Positions 60,822-64,000 of a stretch of 64,000 nucleotides of DNA are shown here, piece by piece. The notes beneath the pieces are model-generated. The model saw only the letters and a list, made by a program, of their open reading frames with translations, was not told the DNA's origin and searched no databases. This DNA is from Bacteriovorax sp. MedPE-SWde. GTDB lineage: Bacteria > Bdellovibrionota > Bacteriovoracia > Bacteriovoracales > Bacteriovoracaceae. The stretch's first letter is position 1. The number at the start of each line of letters is the position of its first letter. A program made the translations under genes and the position numbers. The stretch spans positions 146,162-210,161 of the forward strand of contig MPCU01000009.1 of NCBI GenBank assembly GCA_001874305.1. Direction: 5' to 3'.

Positions 60822-61490
60822 TCACTTCCATTTTGGAAACCATAGGAATTTCTTTAATATTACTTTTATATTAGGAAGAATGATTCTCTTTTTATTTTCA
60901 TTCATTCCATTCTCTTTTCTAATAAGGCCGTTAGTTCCAAACTCACCATTAGGACCATAGTAAGGCTTTTCATTACTTTGATATATTTTCATTCTTTGAT
61001 AGAAGTCGAGACTAGGTCTGAATTCCCCCCATTCGAATGTCTTTGGAAGATTCTTATAAGCTCTGTGAAACTTCCAAATTTTAGAACCATAGTCAGTTAT
61101 CTCCCATGTTCCGTAAGCTGGATCCCCTATGTAGAGAGAGCCTGGAGGCATTGGGATTGTTGAAACAAGTGCTGTTCTTTCATTTCTTCTAAAGAGAGAG
61201 CTTCCAAGATTAACAAGGTTCTTTTCCCAGAACTCCTTAGAGGTTCTAACTATAATGATACTTGGGATAGTGAATGCATTAACTAGCTTATACTTGTGAT
61301 GATAGGTCTTAATTAAAAGACCTGTAGAAAATGATTCCATTAAAATAACGGAGAGTGGATCACCTTTGAAGTAATTAGCGAAAACTTTCTCACTCATTAA
61401 ATATGGTGTCTTTTTCTCAGATGGAGAAAAACTCTTAGAGATTCCTAAGTAAACGAGAATGAGTAGTACGTAGAGTGAAATTTTATTCAT
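60822..61490 (-). CDS. Exported or membrane-anchored protein, unknown
   Basis: 222 residues. N-terminal hydrophobic segment (NKISLYVLLILVYLGISKSF) is a signal anchor or signal peptide. The mature part contains PPGSLYIGDPAYGTWEITDYGSKIWKFHRAYKNLP and a basic C-terminus (KKRIILPNIKVILKKFLWFPKWK). No family recognised. It is followed 6 nt later by the polytopic membrane protein, so the two probably act together in the envelope. A TATAAT box at 61507-61502 lies 11 nt before the ATG, implying a leader of only a few bases. Confidence 0.65.
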   Translation of the reverse strand: MNKISLYVLLILVYLGISKSFSPSEKKTPYLMSEKVFANYFKGDPLSVILMESFSTGLLIKTYHHKYKLVNAFTIPSIIIVRTSKEFWEKNLVNLGSSLFRRNERTALVSTIPMPPGSLYIGDPAYGTWEITDYGSKIWKFHRAYKNLPKTFEWGEFRPSLDFYQRMKIYQSNEKPYYGPNGEFGTNGLIRKENGMNENKKRIILPNIKVILKKFLWFPKWK

Positions 61491-61501
61491 GCTTAGGTAG
61501 T

Positions 61502-61507
61502 ATTATA
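61502..61507 (-). promoter_or_regulatory. TATAAT box of the envelope gene pair
   Basis: Minus strand TATAAT, 11 nt before the ATG at 61490. The leader would be about 4-5 nt; no Shine-Dalgarno. No -35 box recognised. Confidence 0.45.
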
Positions 61508-61534
61508 CAATTTTTTAGCGAGTTTAGGCGAAAG

Positions 61535-61560
61535 AAAAAAGGGCCTATTCGGCCCCTTTG
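61535..61560 (-). terminator. Intrinsic terminator of the HD phosphohydrolase gene
   Basis: Minus strand AAAGGGGCC, loop GAATA, GGCCCTTTTTT with one bulged G. The stop codon (61545-61547) lies inside the stem-loop. Confidence 0.78.
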
Positions 61561-62864
61561 ATTATTTTAGAAATTTCACTGCGATCTTTGTCTGAAAGGT
61601 CACTATGGTGACAATGAAGTCTATTAATTGCATGTGCTTTGGAGAACTTTTGGAAAAGGTCCGTCGCTTGATTAATATCGAAGTACTCAACTGATCCGCT
61701 CAGCTTTTCATTTCTTACAACTTTCATTGTGTATTTACTCTTATTAGATGGTCTATCTGCTGTGTAGTACTTTGAAAGTCTACCCGTAGAAGAACCCCTA
61801 ATAATTTCAATATTTCTTGATTCTAGATATGCTTGAACTTTATCAAGAGTAACTAATTGATCAGAATTAAAAGACTCAAAAATCTTTTCAGGAGTTTGGT
61901 TTTTCACAAGTGCCTGAGCATAGGGATTGTTTGAGTGCCTTAGGATTTTCATTAGGTGGTAATCATCGTGTTCAATATACTTTTCTATATCTGCAGGAAT
62001 CATGTACTCATAAGGAGATGTCTTAAAGTATCTTAAAAGAAGTTGTTCAAGACAAACAGCTCTATAGTGGAAGTAAACCATAACAAACATATGGTAACGA
62101 CTTAGAAGAAAATCATCGAACGTAATAACTGCACGCTCAGATATACCAAGTGTCGCGACACCTTCAATAATTGCAGGCTCAAGGTTATCCAATAACCAAT
62201 CAAGATCATAGTTCCCGTAGCTAACACCACAAAAGTAGCTATCTCTAAGTAGATAATCCATTCTGTCACAATCTAGTTCACTAGAAACTAGTTGGTGAAG
62301 AAGAGGGAAGTAGTTAACCTTATCAAGAGTAAAGTACTCAGGAGTTAAAGTATGACCTGAAATAAGATCAGCGATATACCTTCTTTCAACTCCAAAAGTC
62401 TTCTCCATATCCTTAAAGCTATCTGCAAAAGAGCTGTCTACAATCGCCTTGATTGTATAGTCCTCATGAGTGGCCTGACGGTCAAGTTGTCCCTTATCTT
62501 TTTCGGAAAGGTAGAGATTTGGAATATCAAGTTCTCTAAGTGTCGGCATAACTGACTCTGTAGAGTGACTTAAGGGAGCATGACCAATGTCATGTAGAAG
62601 ACATGCTAGCTTAAAAGTTTGCTTAATTCTTAAGAGGTCTGGAGTTTGGGCCTTGCCTCTAAAAAGCTTTTCAAAGGCCATATCACCAACATTCATTACA
62701 CCGATTGAGTGAATGAGTCGGGTATGAGTAGCTCCAGGGAAAACATATTCAGAAAAACCGAGTTGTTTAATATTTCGTAGTCTCTGAAAGAACTCCGCTT
62801 TAATAATTGCTTCTTCTTCTTTCAGGATGTGAATTGAACCATGAATCGGGTCTCTAATTTCCAT
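61545..62864 (-). CDS. HD-domain phosphohydrolase (dGTPase-like, COG1078 type)
   Basis: 439 residues. HD motif: HTRLIHSIGVM (His near 47-52) and LLHDIGHAPLSHSTE (H91-D92), then SELDCDRMDYLLRDSYFCGV, all characteristic of the YdhJ/dGTPase-related HD family with a metal at the active site. Acts on nucleotides, though substrates of this branch vary. In a predator it could handle prey nucleotides; that is speculative. Purine-rich GGAAAG precedes the ATG. The glutaredoxin-like gene lies 33 nt upstream, likely same operon. Confidence 0.88.
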   Translation of the reverse strand: MEIRDPIHGSIHILKEEEAIIKAEFFQRLRNIKQLGFSEYVFPGATHTRLIHSIGVMNVGDMAFEKLFRGKAQTPDLLRIKQTFKLACLLHDIGHAPLSHSTESVMPTLRELDIPNLYLSEKDKGQLDRQATHEDYTIKAIVDSSFADSFKDMEKTFGVERRYIADLISGHTLTPEYFTLDKVNYFPLLHQLVSSELDCDRMDYLLRDSYFCGVSYGNYDLDWLLDNLEPAIIEGVATLGISERAVITFDDFLLSRYHMFVMVYFHYRAVCLEQLLLRYFKTSPYEYMIPADIEKYIEHDDYHLMKILRHSNNPYAQALVKNQTPEKIFESFNSDQLVTLDKVQAYLESRNIEIIRGSSTGRLSKYYTADRPSNKSKYTMKVVRNEKLSGSVEYFDINQATDLFQKFSKAHAINRLHCHHSDLSDKDRSEISKIIKGAE

Positions 62865-62897
62865 TTTCTTTCCAATTTTAAGATTTATTCGCGAATC

Positions 62898-63158
62898 TTA
62901 AGAGTTCTTCTCTAGATTATCGATATTTGTTTGTAACCAGTTTATTATATCGGCAGATTCAAACATAGGTTTATTATCAATATAGAGACATGGAACAGTT
63001 CGCCTACCAGTGTCAGCTACAAGTCTATTAAAGCTTGCTTCATCTTCTTGTATATTCTTATATTCAAGTTTTACATTAAGTTGATTGATTACGCTTTTTA
63101 CCATCTGACAAAAAGGGCAAGCATCATAGTAAAAGTATTCTAATTTTGGATTATTCAT
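62898..63158 (-). CDS. Glutaredoxin-like thiol-disulfide protein
   Basis: 86 residues, a minimal thioredoxin fold. Active site C14-P-F-C17, cis-Pro in RRTVPCLYIDNKP, and the glutathione-contact tail FESADIINWLQ. This is typical of glutaredoxins using the CPFC/CPYC dithiol. Cytoplasmic reduction of disulfides. It precedes the HD gene on the same strand. A good terminator separates it from the histone-like gene upstream. Confidence 0.9.
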   Translation of the reverse strand: MNNPKLEYFYYDACPFCQMVKSVINQLNVKLEYKNIQEDEASFNRLVADTGRRTVPCLYIDNKPMFESADIINWLQTNIDNLEKNS

Positions 63159-63187
63159 AAAGGTCTCTTGTTTATTACTCTCTAAAA

Positions 63188-63218
63188 CGAAAAAGGCGGC
63201 CGTTAAGCCGCCTTTTAA
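63188..63218 (-). terminator. Intrinsic terminator of the histone-H1-like gene
   Basis: AAAAGGCGGC (63191-63200), loop CGTTAA, GCCGCCTTTT (63207-63216): 10 bp. The flanking A and T runs make it readable in both directions; it lies just after the stop of the minus-strand gene. Confidence 0.88.
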
Positions 63219-63224
63219 TATTTT

Positions 63225-64000
63225 CTAGAAGTCTTCGTTGTCTTCGTCATTCTTTTTGTCTAAGCCTTGAGCGTAGAGTTCGTCTTCGTCAAGATACTCA
63301 GTTTTCTTCTTGTCTTCATCTTCAGGACTATCAAAAGCGTCACTATAACCCCAACCGTAGTTGTAGTCTCCAGACTTACTTTCTTCTGGCTCATCATCAG
63401 GGTTATATTCCTCCTGAAGTGATGGACCTGGGTCCTTATAGTTTTCAGATTGAACATTTGAATTTTCTTCAGCTTCTTCAATCGTTTCAAACTTATTAAC
63501 TTCTTTTAGTTCTTTAGAGTCTTCTTCTTCAAAAGAGTTAAGTGAGTCTTGAAGTTCTTTATCAAGCTCAACTTTATTTTGTGCCTTGTACTTTGCAATG
63601 GCCTCTTCTCTTTTTAGTTTCTTCTCTTCAGCTGCTGTTAGCTTCTTAGTTTCAGCTTTAGGAGTTGCAGCTTTCTTCGTAGTTTTCTTAGTAACTTTTT
63701 TCGCTGCTTTTTTTGTAGTTTTCTTAGCTACTTTCTTCGCTGCTTTCTTTGTTACTTTCTTAGCAACTTTTTTCGCTGCTTTCTTCGTAGTTTTCTTAGC
63801 TACTTTCTTAGCAATTTTTTTCGCTGCTTTTTTTGTAGTTTTCTTTGCTACTTTCTTAGCAACTTTTTTCGCTGCTTTCTTCGTAGTTTTCTTAGCAACT
63901 TTTTTTACTGCTTTCTTCGTAGTTTTCTTAGCTACTTTCTTAGCAACTTTTTTTGCTGCTTTCTTCGTAGTTTTCTTAGCTACTTTCTTAGCAACTTTTT
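63225..64000 (-). CDS. Histone-H1-like Lys/Ala repeat protein with acidic tail, 5' end outside window
   Basis: The visible 258 codons are the C-terminal part. The upstream 105 or so residues are 16-residue repeats of KKVAKKTTKKAAKK type, as in bacterial H1-like DNA-binding proteins (AlgP, Hc1 group). They are followed by a linker and a strongly acidic end (EEEDSKELKEVNKFETIEEAEE...EDEDKKKTEYLDEDEL...DEDNEDF). The basic part should bind DNA or polyanions; the acidic tail could mask it. The N-terminus and total repeat number lie outside the window. Repeats of 48 nt make the count likely to vary. Confidence 0.82.
   Translation of the reverse strand, partial: KVAKKVAKKTTKKAAKKVAKKVAKKTTKKAVKKVAKKTTKKAAKKVAKKVAKKTTKKAAKKIAKKVAKKTTKKAAKKVAKKVTKKAAKKVAKKTTKKAAKKVTKKTTKKAATPKAETKKLTAAEEKKLKREEAIAKYKAQNKVELDKELQDSLNSFEEEDSKELKEVNKFETIEEAEENSNVQSENYKDPGPSLQEEYNPDDEPEESKSGDYNYGWGYSDAFDSPEDEDKKKTEYLDEDELYAQGLDKKNDEDNEDF
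63685..64000 (-). repeat. Tandem 48-nt repeats encoding Lys/Ala units
   Basis: Units translating to A-K-K-V-A-K-K-T-T-K-K-A-A-K-K-V recur in register through the window edge, with shortened units in places (24-36 nt). Strong candidates for slippage. Confidence 0.88.

Overview
This is a low-GC, densely packed bacterial chromosome segment from a flagellated Gram-negative organism. Gram-negative character is shown by lipoproteins with Ser at +2, a TTG-started beta-barrel porin, a PpiD-like chaperone and an Mpl murein-recycling ligase. Gene content, AT-rich coding style and many unfamiliar exported proteins suggest a predatory member of the Bdellovibrionota, close to Halobacteriovorax/Bacteriovorax. 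That placement is inference; no rRNA is present to confirm it. I see no tRNA, rRNA, CRISPR array, insertion sequence or phage gene.

Layout. 1-8.4 kb: a partial UDP-glucose dehydrogenase, a nitrilase-family amidohydrolase, two single-domain response regulators, a NifU-type Fe-S scaffold, RsmE, a small DEAH-type helicase overlapping a RecO-like gene, an MsbA-like ABC exporter and a PilZ protein. 8.4-12.8 kb: one 1449-residue secreted protein, more than half of it G-[ND]-x-N-x pentapeptides. 12.9-16.4 kb: a GIY-YIG protein, a long U32/RlhA-like protein and a lipoprotein with a nuclease-like motif. 16.5-21.4 kb: glycyl-tRNA synthetase, pyruvate phosphate dikinase and an SxxK serine hydrolase. 21.5-25.3 kb: a 1272-residue lipoprotein with a nucleoside-phosphorylase-like centre and an ADP-ribosyltransferase-like C-terminus. 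Its Shine-Dalgarno site lies in a hairpin. 25.4-30.6 kb: Mpl, a secreted SleB-like protein that appears to start at ATT, MetK and two small unknowns.

30.7-47.7 kb is the motility block: an NtrC-type regulator, a secreted TPR protein, a degenerate sigma-54-activator-like ATPase, then flgB-flgC-fliE-fliF-fliG-fliH-fliI-fliJ-motE-like, a terminator, and fliK-flgD-TIGR02530-flgE. 47.7-55.1 kb: a GT4 glycosyltransferase, a ferredoxin, a PpiD-like chaperone and the rod-shape operon mreC-mreD-mrdA-rodA. 55.3-64 kb: a hybrid histidine kinase, a small exported protein, a MarR regulator with a palindromic operator candidate, a palindrome-rich spacer, the porin, a rhodanese lacking its catalytic Cys, two unknown membrane or exported proteins, an HD phosphohydrolase, a glutaredoxin-like protein and the end of a histone-H1-like lysine/alanine repeat protein.

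Two themes recur. First, several genes have a TATAAT-like box only 6-7 nt before the start codon and no Shine-Dalgarno, which predicts leaderless mRNAs. Second, large exported proteins with unusual architectures sit singly among housekeeping operons. The best candidates for undescribed biology are the PNP/ART lipoprotein (21503-25321) and the giant pentapeptide protein (8418-12767).
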